A stretch of DNA of 64,000 nucleotides from Dehalococcoidia bacterium (GTDB taxonomy: Bacteria; Chloroflexota; Dehalococcoidia; UBA3495), in contig JASMCQ010000032.1 in NCBI GenBank assembly GCA_030753265.1, positions 1-64,000 of the forward strand. The letters are read 5' to 3'. Both the position numbers and the translations under genes were made by a program. Below the pieces are notes generated by a model that did no database searches, was not told the DNA's origin, and saw only the letters and a program-made list of their open reading frames with translations. Below, piece after piece: positions 1 through 8,997 of this stretch (its first letter is position 1; each line of letters begins with the position of its first letter).

Positions 1-1
1 G

Positions 2-1246
2 AACCGCGGCTGCATCCCTTCCAAGATGTTGATCCACTGCGCCGATGTGATGGAGACCATCCAACGGGCTGAACTCTTTGGCATCAAGGCTACCGTGGAG
101 TCGATTGACTGGGATTTCATCATCCGGCGGGCGTTTGAAGAAGTCGATGCGGATGCCGCGGCGATAGAAAGGGGGAACCGGCAAGCTTCCAACATCACCG
201 TGTTCAAGGGCACCGGCCGCTTCGTGGGGAAGAAGGCCCTGGAGGTCAACGGGGAGCGAATCAGCGCGGAGACCGTGGTTATCGCCGCCGGGACGCGGCC
301 CTGGGTGCCCGGCATTCCCGGCCTGAGCGACGTCCCCTACATCACCTCGGACCAGGCCTTGAGGCTGCCGGAGCAGCCACGCCGCCTGGCCATCCTGGGC
401 GGTGGGTACATCGCCGCGGAGCTGGCCCACTTCTTCGGCGCCCTGGGAACCGAGGTGACCCTCATCCACCGGGGGGCCACGATGCTCCGGGCCGAGGACG
501 AGGACGTGGCCCGGCGCTTCACCGAGGTGTACCAGCGAAAGTTCAACCTGCTGCTGAACGCCCAGGTCACCCGGGCGTACCGGCAGGGAGACGAGATCGC
601 CCTGGAAGTGTCGATGGGCGGAAACACCGTGAAGGTGGCCACCGACGCGTTCTTGCTGGCGACGGGCCGGGTGCCCAACACCGACAACCTGGCCGTGGCC
701 GAAACCGGCGTGGAGATCGACGGGCGTGGCTTTGTACAAACCGACCAGTACCTCGAAACCGGCGTACCCGGCGTCTGGGCGCTGGGCGATATCGTGGGCA
801 AATACCTCTTGAAGCACAGCGCCAACTTGGAGGCAGCCTACGCGGCCAACAACATCTTCAATCCGGACCAAAAGGTGCCCGTCGACTACCGCGCCATGCC
901 CCACGCGATCTTCGCCTCGCCCCAGGTCGGCAGCGTCGGCCTGACCGAGCGGGAAGCCAGGGATTCGGGCATCCCCTACGCCGCCGCCACCTACAACTAC
1001 TTCGATACCGCCTACGGCTCATCCATCAATGACCGGGACGGCTTCGTCAAGGTGCTGGCCAGACCGGATACCGGAGTGATATTGGGGAGCCACATCGTGG
1101 GCACCGACGCGTCTGTGTTGATCCAGGAAGTGGCCAACGCCATGCGATTAGGCCTCACCACCGACGCGATCACCCAGTCGATCTACGTGCATCCGGCCCT
1201 GCCGGAGGTGGTCCAGCGGGCCTTTGGAGAGCTGCAGTACCCATGA
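2..1246 (+). CDS. Flavin disulfide reductase (dihydrolipoamide/mycothione reductase-like), 5' partial
   Basis: The gene runs off the left edge. The first complete codons read NRGCIPSK, so the redox pair CxxxxC is cut and only its second Cys (visible residue 4) remains. A central NAD(P)-binding motif GGGYIAAE lies near visible residue 133, an ATG-type FAD motif (LATGRVPN) follows, then the FAD-binding ALGDI. The C-terminal HPALPE near residue 397 supplies the His-Glu pair of the group I disulfide reductases. These enzymes pass electrons from NAD(P)H through FAD to a disulfide substrate. The HPALPE tail and NRGCIPSK start resemble mycothione reductases more than E3 subunits of 2-oxoacid dehydrogenases, but substrate cannot be set from sequence. 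No acyltransferase or dehydrogenase partner is visible downstream. Confidence 0.85.
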   Translation, partial: NRGCIPSKMLIHCADVMETIQRAELFGIKATVESIDWDFIIRRAFEEVDADAAAIERGNRQASNITVFKGTGRFVGKKALEVNGERISAETVVIAAGTRPWVPGIPGLSDVPYITSDQALRLPEQPRRLAILGGGYIAAELAHFFGALGTEVTLIHRGATMLRAEDEDVARRFTEVYQRKFNLLLNAQVTRAYRQGDEIALEVSMGGNTVKVATDAFLLATGRVPNTDNLAVAETGVEIDGRGFVQTDQYLETGVPGVWALGDIVGKYLLKHSANLEAAYAANNIFNPDQKVPVDYRAMPHAIFASPQVGSVGLTEREARDSGIPYAAATYNYFDTAYGSSINDRDGFVKVLARPDTGVILGSHIVGTDASVLIQEVANAMRLGLTTDAITQSIYVHPALPEVVQRAFGELQYP

Positions 1247-1764
1247 CGCATCCCCGGCCATGTTCTGAAAGACCGTACACACGCTCTCCGCAGGGGTTCA
1301 AGGACGTGGCGACTAGTTTTTAGTTATTGGGCTGGGCATACTAATAATATGCCCCACCTTCGTCGTTCCGGCGAAAGCCGGAACCCAGGGGCGTAAACTA
1401 CACTGCAACGTTTGCTCTTGTCACGAAAGGTGCACGTGGATTCCGGCCTACGCCGGAATGACGAGGGTGGGCCAGAACGACGAGGGTGGGCCGGATCGAT
1501 GAAGGCGGTCAGGCCGGGGAACGGCGGGCAGGCGGTAGGACCAAGGTGAGCAAGGAGGCCGCGTCACCAGCTATTTTAGAAGCTCTCCGAATGAACGGGA
1601 ACCGGCGCCCGCATCCAGGGCGCATTTTGCCCTGGCTCCCGGCCCTATCGCCGGGGCTATTTGAGGAGCCTAACCCGGACGGGATGTAAGCTGAAACGCC
1701 CTTCCTTCGCGCGATTGGCGTCCGGTGAAGAGGGTGTTTCGAGTCCGGCCTGAAGAGGTGCACG
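1247..1764. other. Intergenic region with a palindromic repeat
   Basis: 518 bases without a convincing gene. Positions 1351-1473 form a long imperfect inverted repeat described separately. The rest (1490-1764) contains only a short ORF at 1486-1689 of repetitive composition, with no recognisable domain. The last bases carry a GA-rich ribosome binding site (1752-1760) for the HAD gene. Confidence 0.6.
1351..1473. repeat. Dispersed palindromic repeat, family A (copy 1)
   Basis: Left arm 1351-1387 and right arm 1438-1473 are imperfect reverse complements. Both contain the core TTCCGGCG-AA-GCCGGAA flanked by a CCCACC-TCGTC sequence. The arms could fold into a cruciform of about 35 bp per arm around a 50-base centre. 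The same core recurs at 28313-28386 and 58231-58306. A short direct repeat, gacgagggtgggcc, follows at 1461 and 1479. Confidence 0.75.
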
Positions 1765-2523
1765 TTGATCAGTGCGATCGTGTTCGATCTGGACGGTACG
1801 CTGGTGCAGACCGAAAAACTTAAAGCATTTTCTTACGGGGTGGCCGCCCAGCGGCTGCGGGGGCTGGCCGAACCCGATCCCCAGGCCATCGAGGCCTACC
1901 GGGAGATAGTGGGCGCCGCCCGGGATGTCGCCTCCAAGCATATCCTGGACAGCCTCGGGCTCGAAACCGAGACCCGTCCGCTGCTGGCCGAGTACGGCGT
2001 GGCCGAGCCCTGGGAAGTGCTCACCGCCATGCGGACCAAGATCTACGATGAGATCGTCGCCGACCCTCAGGTCATCCGGGACAACCAATGGCCTCACACC
2101 GTCGGCCTGCTGCGTATTGCCAAGGACACCCATTGCCGGACCGCCCTGGCGACCATGTCGTACTGCAAAGAGGCGCTGCATATCCTGCGGGTCCTCGACC
2201 TTGAGCAGGCGTTGGACGTGATCCTGACCCGCGAGGACGTGAAGCAGGCCAAACCGGACCCGGAAATCTACCTGCTGGCAGCCCGGAAGCTGGGGGTTGA
2301 ACCCCAGGACTGCCTGGTGCTGGAAGACTCGCCGAACGGCGTGCGGGCGGCCGTCGCCGCCGGCGCCAACGTGGTAGCCGTGGCCACACCCTTCACCATC
2401 GCGGGGCTTCATTCAAGCCAGGCCAGCCAGGTGTTGGACCACGCTTGGGTCGTCCACGACCACGAGAAGCTGCTCGACGTGGTGAAGGAGCGGATTGCCG
2501 AACATGACCGGACGGCGCACTGA
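1765..2523 (+). CDS. HAD-family phosphatase (beta-phosphoglucomutase-like)
   Basis: 252 aa from a TTG start preceded by GAAGAGGTG. All four HAD motifs are visible: the nucleophile/acid pair in FDLDGTL (D8, D10), a Thr in the ALATMSYC segment (T130), Lys in KQAKPDP (K163), and the metal acid motif LEDSPNG (E187, D188). The alpha-helical cap between residues 18 and about 85 places it with subfamily IA (beta-phosphoglucomutase, phosphoglycolate phosphatase and sugar-phosphate phosphatases). It probably dephosphorylates a sugar phosphate or similar small metabolite in the cytosol. It sits 50 bases upstream of a DUF2090 aldolase-like gene and the gnd-zwf pair, so sugar phosphate metabolism is the likely role. 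The exact substrate is not determinable. Confidence 0.88.
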   Translation: MISAIVFDLDGTLVQTEKLKAFSYGVAAQRLRGLAEPDPQAIEAYREIVGAARDVASKHILDSLGLETETRPLLAEYGVAEPWEVLTAMRTKIYDEIVADPQVIRDNQWPHTVGLLRIAKDTHCRTALATMSYCKEALHILRVLDLEQALDVILTREDVKQAKPDPEIYLLAARKLGVEPQDCLVLEDSPNGVRAAVAAGANVVAVATPFTIAGLHSSQASQVLDHAWVVHDHEKLLDVVKERIAEHDRTAH

Positions 2524-2572
2524 CCCGCTCCGTGCCCGGCGTGCAATTAACGAATCGAAAGGAGGCACACTA

Positions 2573-3511
2573 ATGGACGTCTCAACTCTGGGCTACGGCA
2601 AGAACCTTTTCATTCTGCCTTTCGACCACCGAAGCTCATTCGAAGCCGGCCTGCTAGGGATCCGCGGCCGGCCGGCCAGCCCCGACGAGGTGGAGCAGCT
2701 TTCGGCGTACAAACGGGTCATCTTCGAAGGCTTCCTGGAAGCTCTCGAACAGGGGGTGCCCGGCGACATCGCCGCAATCCTGGTGGACCAGAAGTACGGC
2801 GAAGCAATCCTCGCCGACGCGAACCGGCGGGGCATCACGACCTGCACCTCGGTGGAGAAGAGCGGCCAGGCCGAATTCGATTTCGAGTACGGAGACGACT
2901 TCGGAAAGCGCCTGCGGGACGCGGCGCCAACCTTCGCCAAGGCACTGGTGCGGTACAACCCCGATGGAGACGGAGCTGGAAACGCGAACCAGCGCCGCCG
3001 GCTGAAGGTGCTCTCCGACCACACCCACTCGGCGGGGCTCAAGTTCATGTTCGAGCTGCTGGCGCCCGCCACCGAAAGCCAGCTGGAAGCGGCGGGGCAG
3101 GACAGCCATGTCTACGACCGGGACGTTCGCCCGGACCTGGTGGTGCGGTCCATCAAGGAGCTTCAAGAGGCGGGAATCGAGCCGGACGTCTGGAAATTGG
3201 AGGGGGTGGACGACCGGCAAGCGGCGGGCAACGTGGTGGCCCAGGCCCGCGCCGGCGGCCGGGACAACGTTGGCGTGATCGTCCTGGGGCGCGGAGAGAA
3301 CGAACAGCGGGTCCAAGACTGGCTGACCATCGGCGCCCAGACCGAGGGTGTCATCGGCTTTGCCGTGGGCAGGACCGTATTCTGGGCGCCCCTGGTGGAG
3401 TACAAGGACGGAGGCATATCCCGAGCCGAAGCGGTCAGCCGTATCGCGGGCACCTACGGGCGGCTCTACCGGCTGTTCATCGACGCCCGCGCCAAGGCGG
3501 CCGCCCGCTAG
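2573..3511 (+). CDS. DUF2090 family aldolase-like protein
   Basis: 312 aa. The ATG at 2573 has a strong AAAGGAGG site 8 bases upstream, so it is preferred over an in-frame ATG at 2495. The protein begins with the LFILPFDHRSSF signature of the DUF2090 family. This family forms the C-terminal half of some bifunctional 5-dehydro-2-deoxygluconokinase (IolC) proteins and is related to class I LacD/DhnA-type aldolases. Here it stands alone. Further family hallmarks are VDQKYGEAI, VEKSGQAEF, VRYNPDGD and KFMFELL. Its position between a HAD phosphatase and the gnd-zwf pair suggests a carbon-carbon lyase in sugar phosphate interconversion, but the reaction is inferred. The open question is whether it acts in inositol/deoxygluconate breakdown or replaces a missing pentose phosphate enzyme. 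Confidence 0.8.
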   Translation: MDVSTLGYGKNLFILPFDHRSSFEAGLLGIRGRPASPDEVEQLSAYKRVIFEGFLEALEQGVPGDIAAILVDQKYGEAILADANRRGITTCTSVEKSGQAEFDFEYGDDFGKRLRDAAPTFAKALVRYNPDGDGAGNANQRRRLKVLSDHTHSAGLKFMFELLAPATESQLEAAGQDSHVYDRDVRPDLVVRSIKELQEAGIEPDVWKLEGVDDRQAAGNVVAQARAGGRDNVGVIVLGRGENEQRVQDWLTIGAQTEGVIGFAVGRTVFWAPLVEYKDGGISRAEAVSRIAGTYGRLYRLFIDARAKAAAR

Positions 3512-3594
3512 GCCGCGGGCCCAATGCCGAGCCCCACAAGGAGCAAATTGCCTTCAGAGCCTATCCAGCAGCGTAAATGGGGGCCACTCCCAGT

Positions 3595-3735
3595 CCTTCG
3601 ACAAGCTCAGACCGAACGGGGACCTTCCCCCGTCCCCCGTTCGTGATGAGCCGGTCGAACCACCCCGCCGGCTACTGAACAAACTCCAAAAGTCCCCCTT
3701 TCGTAAAGGGAGATTAGGGGGATTTCGCCCCCCCA
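3595..3735. repeat. Composite dispersed repeat, families B and C (copy 1)
   Basis: Family B: TTCGACAAGCTCA near 3597 faces TGAGCCGGTCGAA near 3646 as an inverted pair around gaacgggg/ccccgttc. It is followed directly by family C, a CCCCCTTT-CGTA-AAGGG hairpin with AGGGGGATTTCGCC at 3687-3732. The same B-then-C arrangement recurs at 20108-20250. It lies between the DUF2090 gene and gnd and could also act as a weak terminator or mRNA-stabilising hairpin. Confidence 0.7.
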
Positions 3736-3804
3736 CCAGCTATCATTCAACAAAGACCAAACCCTACCAACACCCAACACCGTCAAACACGGAGGGAGTC
3801 CATC

Positions 3805-4734
3805 ATGGAAATAGGCATAGTCGGCCTGGGCCGCATGGGCGGGAATATGGTGCAGCGTTTGTTGAAGGGCGGGCACCGGGTGGTGACCTACGATCGGAGC
3901 CCCGAAGCGGTGGCTGCCAGCCAGGCCCAGGGAGCGGTGGGTTCGTCCTCCCTGGAGGACCTGGCCGGCCAGATATCCCAACCCCGTGCCGTATGGGTTA
4001 TGGTTCCAGCTGGGCAGCCCACTGAAGACACCATCGACAGCCTGATACCCCTGTTGTCGGCCGGGGACACCGTTCTCGATGGCGGCAATTCCAACTACAA
4101 AGACGGCATGCGCCGGGCCGAAAAACTGGCGGGGCACGACATCGATTTCATGGACGTGGGCACCAGCGGCGGCATCTGGGGGCTGGCCGAAGGCTACGCC
4201 CTGATGATCGGCGGGAAGAAGCAGGTATATCAGCGCCTGGAGCCCATCTTCCAGACCCTGGCTCCCGGCGAAAACCAGGGCCTCAGCCATGTGGGACCCG
4301 CCGGCGCGGGCCATTTCGTGAAGATGGTGCACAACGGCATCGAGTATGGCATGATGCAGGCCTACGCCGAGGGCTTCGAGATCATGGAAGCCAAGAAGGA
4401 GTTCGGTCTGGATTTGGGCCAGATCGCCGAGGGCTGGCGCTACGGCAGCGTGGTACGCTCCTGGCTGCTGGACTTGGCCGCCACCGCGTTGGAAGAGGAC
4501 CCCAAACTCGACAGCCTGGAAGCCTACGTCGACGATTCGGGGGAGGGCCGCTGGACGGTGCAGGAATCGATTGACCTGGCGGTGCCCGCGCCGGTCATCA
4601 CCCTCTCGTTGCAACAACGCTTCCGCTCCCGTCAGGATGGGCCTTTCGGAGTCAAAATGCTGGCTGCCCTGCGCAACCGGTTCGGGGGCCACGCGGTGAA
4701 GCCTGCCCAGAGCGAGGCCGAAGGGAGGTCATAG
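3805..4734 (+). CDS. gnd: 6-phosphogluconate dehydrogenase, decarboxylating (short form)
   Basis: 309 aa, ATG preceded by CGGAGGGAG. Oxidises and decarboxylates 6-phosphogluconate to ribulose 5-phosphate. The Rossmann motif GLGRMGGNM is at residues 7-15, GGNSNY at 93-98 and GTSGG at 119-123. The catalytic Lys173 and Glu180 lie in KMVHNGIEY. The length matches the short GntZ/YqeC-type enzymes (about 300 aa) rather than the 470-aa E. coli Gnd. These short enzymes are often NAD-preferring; whether that holds here is not visible. It ends 2 bases before the zwf start, so the two are almost certainly co-transcribed and together make the oxidative branch of the pentose phosphate pathway. No 6-phosphogluconolactonase is seen nearby. 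Confidence 0.95.
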   Translation: MEIGIVGLGRMGGNMVQRLLKGGHRVVTYDRSPEAVAASQAQGAVGSSSLEDLAGQISQPRAVWVMVPAGQPTEDTIDSLIPLLSAGDTVLDGGNSNYKDGMRRAEKLAGHDIDFMDVGTSGGIWGLAEGYALMIGGKKQVYQRLEPIFQTLAPGENQGLSHVGPAGAGHFVKMVHNGIEYGMMQAYAEGFEIMEAKKEFGLDLGQIAEGWRYGSVVRSWLLDLAATALEEDPKLDSLEAYVDDSGEGRWTVQESIDLAVPAPVITLSLQQRFRSRQDGPFGVKMLAALRNRFGGHAVKPAQSEAEGRS

Positions 4735-4736
4735 TC

Positions 4737-6218
4737 ATGGCCGGCGAGACCACCACCATCGTTATTATGGGCGGTACCGGCGACCTGGCCCGGCGCAAGC
4801 TGCTGCCGGCCCTGTTTCAGCTCGGGTGCAAGGGCCGCCTCCCCGAGAATCTGCGCATCGTGGGCTTCTCCCGCCAGGAGTACTCCGACGACCGGTTCCG
4901 CGACCTCATGGGAGACAGCGTCCGCCAGTTCGGCGATCTGGCACTGCGCCGGGATGAGTGGAGCATGTTCGCCCAGAACATCTTCTACGTCCGTGGCGAC
5001 CTCGACGAGCCCGAAGACTACGTCGGACTGCGGCAGCGGCTGGAGGAGCTGGAGGGCGGTGACGGCGCCGGTAACCGGCTGTTCTACCTGTCCATCGCCC
5101 CGCGCTTCTTCGGGACCGCGGTGAAGAACCTGGGAGGGTCCGCGCTCTCTGCTACCGGAGCCGGCTGGCGCCGGGTGGTGATCGAGAAGCCCTTTGGCAA
5201 GGACCTGGAATCCGCCCGGTCCCTGAACGACCTGGTGCACCGGGTCTTCGACGAGCGCCAGGTATACCGCATCGACCATTACCTGGGCAAAGAGACGGTG
5301 CAGAACATCCTGGTCTTCCGTTTCGCCAACACCATCTTCGAGCCGCTGTGGAACCGCACCTACGTGGACAGCGTTCAGATTACCGCGGCGGAGACGGTCC
5401 CGGTGGGTGACCGGGCGGGCTACTACGACCAGTCCGGAGTGGTCCGTGACATGGTGCAGAACCATCTGCTCCAACTACTCACCATGGTGGCCATGGAGCC
5501 GCCCAGCGCCATGGACGCCGACTCCCTGCGCAATCATAAGGTCGAGGTGCTGAGAGCAATCCGGCGCTGGACCCCCGAGGAGGCGGCACGGAGCACCGTC
5601 CTCGGCCAGTACCGGGGTTACCTCGACGAACCGGGCGTGGCCTCTGGGTCGAGCACCGCCACCTACGCGGCATTGCGCCTCTATGTCGACAACTGGCGCT
5701 GGCACGGAGTGCCCTTCTACCTGCGCACCGGAAAAGCGATGAACGACAAGATAACCGAGATCGCGATCCAGTTTCGCCGTCCGCCGCACATGATGTTTTC
5801 GGCGAGTCCTGGAGAGGCCCTGAGTCCGAACCTTCTCTCCATGCGCCTCCAACCCGACGAGGGGGTGCACCTCCAGTTCGGCGTCAAGGTCCCCGACCAG
5901 GGCATGCTGACGCGTACGGAGGACATGGAGTTCCACTACGAGTCGGCTTTCACCGAGCAGGCCATCCCCGAGGCCTACGAACGGTTGCTGCAGGATTCCC
6001 TGGAGGGGGACGCCTCGCTATTTATCCGGAGTGACCATATCGAAGAGGCGTGGCGGATCGTCGAACCGCTGCTGGTGGAACAAGACGGCCGGGACACGCC
6101 CACACGGCAAGTCTACGAGCCCGGCTCGTGGGGTCCCGAGGCCGCCGACCGGCTGTTGGCCCAGACCGGACACCACTGGACGCGAGTCGGCGGTACCCAT
6201 GAAAACAACCACGGCTGA
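4737..6218 (+). CDS. zwf: Glucose-6-phosphate 1-dehydrogenase
   Basis: 493 aa, normal length for the family. N-terminal nucleotide-binding motif [11 protein letters not shown] at residues 12-22, EKPFGKDL at 150-157, and the active-site signature RIDHYLGKE at 178-186 with the catalytic His181. Oxidises glucose 6-phosphate to 6-phosphogluconolactone with reduction of NAD(P). It starts 2 bases after gnd, an arrangement that indicates one transcript and possibly coupled translation. Downstream the strand changes, so zwf is probably the last gene of the HAD-DUF2090-gnd-zwf unit. Confidence 0.97.
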   Translation: MAGETTTIVIMGGTGDLARRKLLPALFQLGCKGRLPENLRIVGFSRQEYSDDRFRDLMGDSVRQFGDLALRRDEWSMFAQNIFYVRGDLDEPEDYVGLRQRLEELEGGDGAGNRLFYLSIAPRFFGTAVKNLGGSALSATGAGWRRVVIEKPFGKDLESARSLNDLVHRVFDERQVYRIDHYLGKETVQNILVFRFANTIFEPLWNRTYVDSVQITAAETVPVGDRAGYYDQSGVVRDMVQNHLLQLLTMVAMEPPSAMDADSLRNHKVEVLRAIRRWTPEEAARSTVLGQYRGYLDEPGVASGSSTATYAALRLYVDNWRWHGVPFYLRTGKAMNDKITEIAIQFRRPPHMMFSASPGEALSPNLLSMRLQPDEGVHLQFGVKVPDQGMLTRTEDMEFHYESAFTEQAIPEAYERLLQDSLEGDASLFIRSDHIEEAWRIVEPLLVEQDGRDTPTRQVYEPGSWGPEAADRLLAQTGHHWTRVGGTHENNHG

Positions 6219-6526
6219 GCCGCCCGCCCTGGGTCCGGCTACCGGACTTCCTCACGTTTCCGGAGACGTGGACGAGGGCCTCTATTCCCGCACCCCGCTG
6301 GCAGGCGGGTGCCCGGCAAGCCCGCTGGGCTTACCCTTGGATTGACGATCGGCACGGCGGTTGCAATGCTCCTCAAACTCTTTTCTGGGCGGTTGGGTGG
6401 GAATTTGAATGCCGGCTCCCAGCCACCAACTCTGAAGCGATTCCTCAGATGGACCGTACCTCCTCAAGGGTTTCCCTCAGCCCGCCTAGCGATTTGAATT
6501 TCCAAGGCAGCGGAGGGAGAAGGCTC
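6219..6526. other. Intergenic region between convergent genes
   Basis: 308 bases between the end of zwf (+) and the end of the MFS gene (-). A short ORF at 6199-6345 overlaps zwf but matches nothing recognisable. No clear rho-independent terminator with a T-run was found. Confidence 0.4.
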
Positions 6527-7858
6527 CTAGCTTTCGACCACCTTGCTTAGGGCAGCCAGCCGCGCCGGCAGAGGTGGGCGCCGGATCAGAGCATAGGCAA
6601 CCGCCGAAAGAATGGCGGCGATGGAGGCTACCACCAAGGGGACCGAGTAGTTCGCGTGGTGATCGAACCACCAGCCCGCGGCGACGGGCATGACCAGCCA
6701 GGCCCAGCTGTAGCTAAGGTTGATAACCCCCCTCAGAGTGGCGTAATACCGCCGCCCAAAGTAATCGCCCAGAGTCCCCCAATTCAGGGGAGTGATCGCC
6801 TCGGAGGTCCCGCCGATGGCCGCCGCGAGAGCGATGAGCCAAACCTCATGGGCATTCAGCAGCAGCATGAAAGCCACGACGTAGAGCAGTACACCCACGG
6901 CCAGGGTTGTCCGTCTTGGAGCCCGGTGCGCGAAGTATCCGAGGACCAGCTTGGCCGGAATATTCATCGCCACCCACAGAGTGAAGATCAAGCCGGCGGT
7001 AGCCGCATCCAGCCCCCGCCACTGGAAAATGGCGATCAAGTGTACCTCTACCCCCGCCTTGGCCACGTGCCGGAGCGTGGTGCCGCCCAGCAGAAACCAG
7101 AAGGAGGAGGTCCCCAAGGCCTCCTTAACGGTAAAATCGACCTGGCGTTGGTAACTGGCTCCCCGCCGGGCGGCGGCAGACTGTCTCTGCACCGCGGCCT
7201 CTCGAGCGATGGACTCTTCTTCCGGGGTCACTCCATCGGGCAGCAGACCAACGCTTTCCGGAGAGTCTTTCAGCATCTGGGTGAGCGGCAAGATGATGGC
7301 CAGGTAGGCCACCGCAGCCATTATCGCGACGGTCCGCCAGGAGTACGCCGCGATCAACATGACCATGATGGGTATCATGATGGATGAGCCCAGGTTCCCC
7401 GAAACCTCACGAACCGCCATGGCCCGCACCCGGAACCGGTTGAACCAGGTGTTGACCCAGGCAGACGTGGCGTCTTGGAAAGCCATCGTGGCCCCAAAGG
7501 AAATGAACAGCATGTAGGCCACGGCGAAGGCCCAGAAGCTGGAAGCGGTGCCGAAGATAATGAACCCGATTCCCGCGAGTATCGCGCCGACGGTCATCGT
7601 CTTCTTGGTGCCGAACCGGTCGACCGCGTAACCCACCAGTGGCCCCCCCATGGCCCCTTCGGAACGGGCCAGCGAGAAGATGAGCGAAGCTCTGGCCCGG
7701 CTGAGGTTCAAGCTGGCCTGCACCGGAATCAGGTAGATGGTGGCGCCTCTTTCGAAGAAGCTGCTGTTCAGCGCCACGATAACGCTGACCAGTCCGAGCA
7801 GTCTCCATCCGAGGGCTATTCTTCGCGGGTGGCGGAGAGTTGAAGCAATACTACTCAT
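6527..7858 (-). CDS. MFS transporter (monocarboxylate/OFA-like), paralogue A
   Basis: 443 aa from an ATG at 7858. A 12-helix major facilitator with a GYAVDRFGTKK loop-2/3 motif near residue 75 (the DRxGxK signature) and a long cytoplasmic loop in the middle. The segment SPESVGLLPDGVTPEEE followed by VDFTVKEALGTSSFWFL is shared with the MFS protein at 12022, as is GDYFGRRYYATLRG near the C terminus, so the two are paralogues. Relatives of this architecture (OFA/MCT-type) move small carboxylates by proton coupling, but the substrate is unknown here. The gene is monocistronic, pointing left, and separated from the ABC operon upstream by 413 bases. Confidence 0.85.
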   Translation of the reverse strand: MSSIASTLRHPRRIALGWRLLGLVSVIVALNSSFFERGATIYLIPVQASLNLSRARASLIFSLARSEGAMGGPLVGYAVDRFGTKKTMTVGAILAGIGFIIFGTASSFWAFAVAYMLFISFGATMAFQDATSAWVNTWFNRFRVRAMAVREVSGNLGSSIMIPIMVMLIAAYSWRTVAIMAAVAYLAIILPLTQMLKDSPESVGLLPDGVTPEEESIAREAAVQRQSAAARRGASYQRQVDFTVKEALGTSSFWFLLGGTTLRHVAKAGVEVHLIAIFQWRGLDAATAGLIFTLWVAMNIPAKLVLGYFAHRAPRRTTLAVGVLLYVVAFMLLLNAHEVWLIALAAAIGGTSEAITPLNWGTLGDYFGRRYYATLRGVINLSYSWAWLVMPVAAGWWFDHHANYSVPLVVASIAAILSAVAYALIRRPPLPARLAALSKVVES

Positions 7859-8271
7859 CCGGCCTCATCGCGGCCGGCGAAGAAAGCCGGCCCGTCAAGC
7901 CGGCGGGGGCAGCGTCGCGCCTGCCCCGCATATTCATTGAACCCACGGGGAGCACGCGGGCGCGCTCGCCAAAGCTGGGGGGAATGCCTCCGGACGGCGG
8001 CCTCCGTCTGGCGTATACCGGGCCGGTCCTGATTGTAGCATTAGGTTGAAGTCCTCGGCGCCAGAAATCCGCGGGCGGACCCGCACCTGTGACCGTCCGC
8101 CCGGGCAAGAATCATACCCTGCAAAGCGGGCGAATCAGCGGGGTACGGCGTCATCTTACCACCAGCTTGGCCCGGAGCGGTCCGCGGTTTCGGCAAGAGG
8201 AACCGCCCAGCCAACGCCGGGCGGTGATGCAGCCAGGAGGCGAATTGGGCTAATGAGGCGGCAACGGGCCG
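7859..8271. other. Intergenic region with a GC-rich hairpin
   Basis: 413 bases with no supported gene. Positions 8072-8080 (CGGGCGGAC) and 8095-8103 (GTCCGCCCG) form a 9-bp inverted repeat around a 14-base loop. It has no T-tract, so a terminator role for the ABC operon ending at 8272 is only possible. The promoter for the MFS gene must lie here but no good -35/-10 pair is seen. Confidence 0.4.
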
Positions 8272-8997
8272 CTAGGGCACGTCCATCCGCCGCATCTGGC
8301 GTACCGTCAGCCAGAAGAACACCACGGTCACGCCGGCCGCACCCACGAGGGCAGCGGGAAACTCGATCACCCTCGAACTCAATGTCTCGAATCCCGGCTC
8401 ATCGATCCCGTGCATGACAGCCAGGGTGTAGCCCCGCACGCTGAGGTAGCCGACGCCATTGATGAACGAGCCGATCAGCCCTTCCCACAGGAAAACGTAT
8501 ACGAGGGCGAAGGGGAGGGCCCGGCTGGTGACGAGCCCGGCCCAGGTGAAGATGGCCGCGTAGGCCGCGACACCCGCGAGCAGGGCCAGACCGACGGCCG
8601 CCGCGGCCCGAGGTTCGGCGTCGAGCCCCACCACCATCGCCACGACTCCGCTCACGATCAGCAGCGGGCCGCTGATGGCCACGGATGCGAGCATTTTCGG
8701 CAGCACGATCTGCCACCGGGGTATGGGCTTTAGCACCAGGTAGCTCAGGGTTCGGTCTTCCAGCTCGTTGCCAAATGCCGCCGTTGAAAACGCCATGGTG
8801 ACGATGGGCAGGATACCGCCGACGGTCAATCCGTCGATCAGGACGTTGATGAAGCCCTCTCTGTACCCAGAGTCTTCGTCGGCGAACAGAGACAGTAGTA
8901 TGGCCAGGCCGACCGGCAGCGCCGCCAGGAAGAAGACCAGCGCGAGGCGCCACCGCCCTGTCGATTGGCGCAACGACAACCAGAACACGGTGCCCAT
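8272..8997 (-). CDS. ABC-2 type transporter permease
   Basis: 241 aa with six predicted membrane helices. The first follows LSLRQSTGRWRLAL and the third follows EDRTLSYLVLKPIPRW. The ELEDRTLSYLVLKP segment is typical of ABC-2 (NosY/GldF-like) permeases. It starts immediately after the stop of the ATPase upstream (8998) and is the last gene of a four-gene operon read leftward from 11803. With that ATPase it should form one exporter. Substrate unknown: families of this kind carry lipids, antibiotics or ions, or assist enzyme maturation. Confidence 0.85.
   Translation of the reverse strand: MGTVFWLSLRQSTGRWRLALVFFLAALPVGLAILLSLFADEDSGYREGFINVLIDGLTVGGILPIVTMAFSTAAFGNELEDRTLSYLVLKPIPRWQIVLPKMLASVAISGPLLIVSGVVAMVVGLDAEPRAAAAVGLALLAGVAAYAAIFTWAGLVTSRALPFALVYVFLWEGLIGSFINGVGYLSVRGYTLAVMHGIDEPGFETLSSRVIEFPAALVGAAGVTVVFFWLTVRQMRRMDVP

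Noticed and set aside
1486..1689. Small ORF after the family A repeat
   Set aside because: Composition follows the repeat; no similarity or good start.
6199..6345. Small ORF overlapping the end of zwf
   Set aside because: 48 residues, no domain, rich in Pro and Gly, no ribosome site of note.
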